Source of the DNA: Manis javanica
Taxonomy: Eukaryota; Chordata; Mammalia; Pholidota; Manidae
Assembly (NCBI RefSeq): GCF_040802235.1
Contig: NC_133166.1
Span: 1,550,001 to 1,614,000 of the forward strand
DNA length: 64,000 nucleotides
Direction of reading: 5' to 3'
Part shown: in pieces, positions 62,771-64,000 of the stretch
Position numbering within the stretch: position 1 is the first letter of the stretch
Layout of the letters: every line of letters begins with the position of its first letter
Position numbers and translations under genes: made by a program
Notes under the pieces: model-generated
The model's input: the letters and a program-made list of their open reading frames with translations, nothing else
The model's database searches: none
What the model was told of the DNA's origin: nothing

Positions 62771-64000
62771 GGGACCCTCTGACTTTTCTTTGGGAGACCC
62801 CAGATCATCCACGGAAAGCACCCCTGAGCGTGAGGGTTGCAGCCTTTGAGGTAAAAGGAGGATGGAAATTGCACCCAGGGGCACAGGGCTGGGCCAGCCA
62901 TGAGGCCAGGTTTATTTGGCTGTTCAGGGTCAAGGCAAGGAACCCAGGCTCTGCAACTTTCTCCTCCTGGGCTCCAGGTTAAGGCTGCTCAAGGGGACCA
63001 CCTATTTGGGAGCCGAGAGGGGATGGTCAATGTCTGGAAGATGTGACCATAACTGACTGGGTGCGCAAGCAGAGAGAGGCCAGAACGTGGTACTGGTCCC
63101 AGAAGGCTGAGGTACCCAGAGCCAAAATGTATCCATTCGCTGAGGGACCACTGTCAGGGACTCCACTACCACCCTAGGGTATCAGAGCTCAGAAACAAAG
63201 TTCTCACCTCAGGAGCCATCCCTTAATCCAGGGGCCTATGTGAAACAAGGATTTTGAAGAGGAGTGAGATGGACCTGGGGTAGGTGGCAGAAGCTAGGGT
63301 GCCTAACTCCCGGGGCAGAGTGGCCCCAGGGAAAGGTGCCCCTGGAAAGGGAGTCATGGCCTTTGGCTCTGAAGGAGGCACAGAGTCCCAGCCCAGAGGC
63401 AATAGCTCCACACCCAAAAGGCTGGGGAATGTCTGGGACCTGCTGGGCAGGTGCTAAGGGGGCAGGGGCTGAGGAGGTGGGAGCTGAGGAGCAGAATGGA
63501 GGTGGTGGCAATGCCAGTGACGCAGGGGCCTGAGGAGGCACTGACGCGGGCGACCGAGGTTTAGAGCTTCTGCAAACAGCTTCTCACTCTGCCAGAATGT
63601 AACACCCCAAAATAAGCAGCCACCGTGGTGGCGGTGGCAGGATCCGACGACGGGGCCCGGAGATATAAATGGCAGCACGGAGCCAGCCAGGGTGCCCACC
63701 CTTGGAGGCTGCCATCCCACTGGAATGTCCTCCCCCTGCCCCGCCTCACTGCCGCCCCCATAGCCCTGAGCTCAGAGCAAGCCCCTCCCGCTCCAGGCTG
63801 GCCCACCGACCACTCCCTAAGAGAAGGGATGTGACAGGCAGGTTCCTTGGGGATGGAGGGCTTCCCACGTGGAAGTGGTTACCAGAAGCTTCTTTGTCTC
63901 ATCCCTGGGCACCCCCACCCCCATCCCTCTTTCTCATCTGTGTTCTTCCTCCCCAGCCTCCACCCCTATCCCGATCATCCCCAGCCCCGGTCCCACCCAG

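Larger units (their letters stand above)
59310..64000 (-). other. RTN4RL2: RTN4RL2 intron 1, truncated by window edge
   Basis: No ten-codon exon matching the expected MLPGLRRLLQ start could be found in this stretch. It contains MER20, MER5-like and MIR fragments, a GT-rich tract at 60640-60940, and two GC-rich stretches near 61850 and 63540-63680. Confidence 0.75.

Noticed and set aside
59310-64000. Search for RTN4RL2 exon 1
   Set aside because: No stretch encoding the expected ten-residue start with a phase-1 donor was found, so the exon is placed beyond the window.

Overview
The window is nuclear DNA from a placental mammal. Three multi-exon genes with GT-AG introns, CpG-rich promoters, and dense ancient MIR, L2, L1M, MER5A, MER20 and MaLR repeats show this. 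The gene order TIMM10 - SLC43A1 - RTN4RL2 is the order I know from human 11q12.1, here in reverse orientation. The youngest repeats are several copies of one L1 3'-end family. I saw no Alu, rodent B1/B2, carnivore tRNA-Lys SINE or Bov-B. I loosely associate this L1 3' end with pangolins, but that is memory, and the species is not proven.

Layout. 1-7.4 kb is intergenic and built largely of old repeats (MIR, L2, L1M); it ends in a MER5A element broken by three L1 insertions. 7.4-9.9 kb is TIMM10 on the + strand: an ETS-site-rich promoter, one untranslated exon and two coding exons, 90 residues. 9.9-17.6 kb is intergenic repeat-rich DNA with a MaLR LTR. 17.6-18.8 kb is the CpG-rich, TATA-containing promoter of SLC43A1. 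19.3-44.6 kb is the body of SLC43A1 on the + strand: 14 coding exons, 559 residues. Its introns carry nested L1s, a 3.3-kb antisense L1, an intronic CpG cluster and a partial copy of the exon 3/intron 3 boundary. 44.6-50.9 kb lies between two convergent 3' ends and holds an orphan CpG-rich block. 50.9 kb to the right edge is RTN4RL2 on the - strand: coding exons 2 and 3 are present, and the first exon (about 10 codons) lies beyond the window.

The genes are not a functional unit. TIMM10 is a chaperone of the mitochondrial intermembrane space, SLC43A1 is the plasma-membrane large-neutral-amino-acid transporter LAT3, and RTN4RL2 is a GPI-anchored neuronal leucine-rich-repeat receptor (NgR2). All three open reading frames are intact, and their splice phases add up exactly to the lengths I know for the human proteins. 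I found no undescribed biological system. The most unusual points are the 2.1-kb-spaced duplication around the SLC43A1 exon 3 donor, two CpG-rich blocks without an assigned gene, and several repeat nestings that can be read base by base from target-site duplications.
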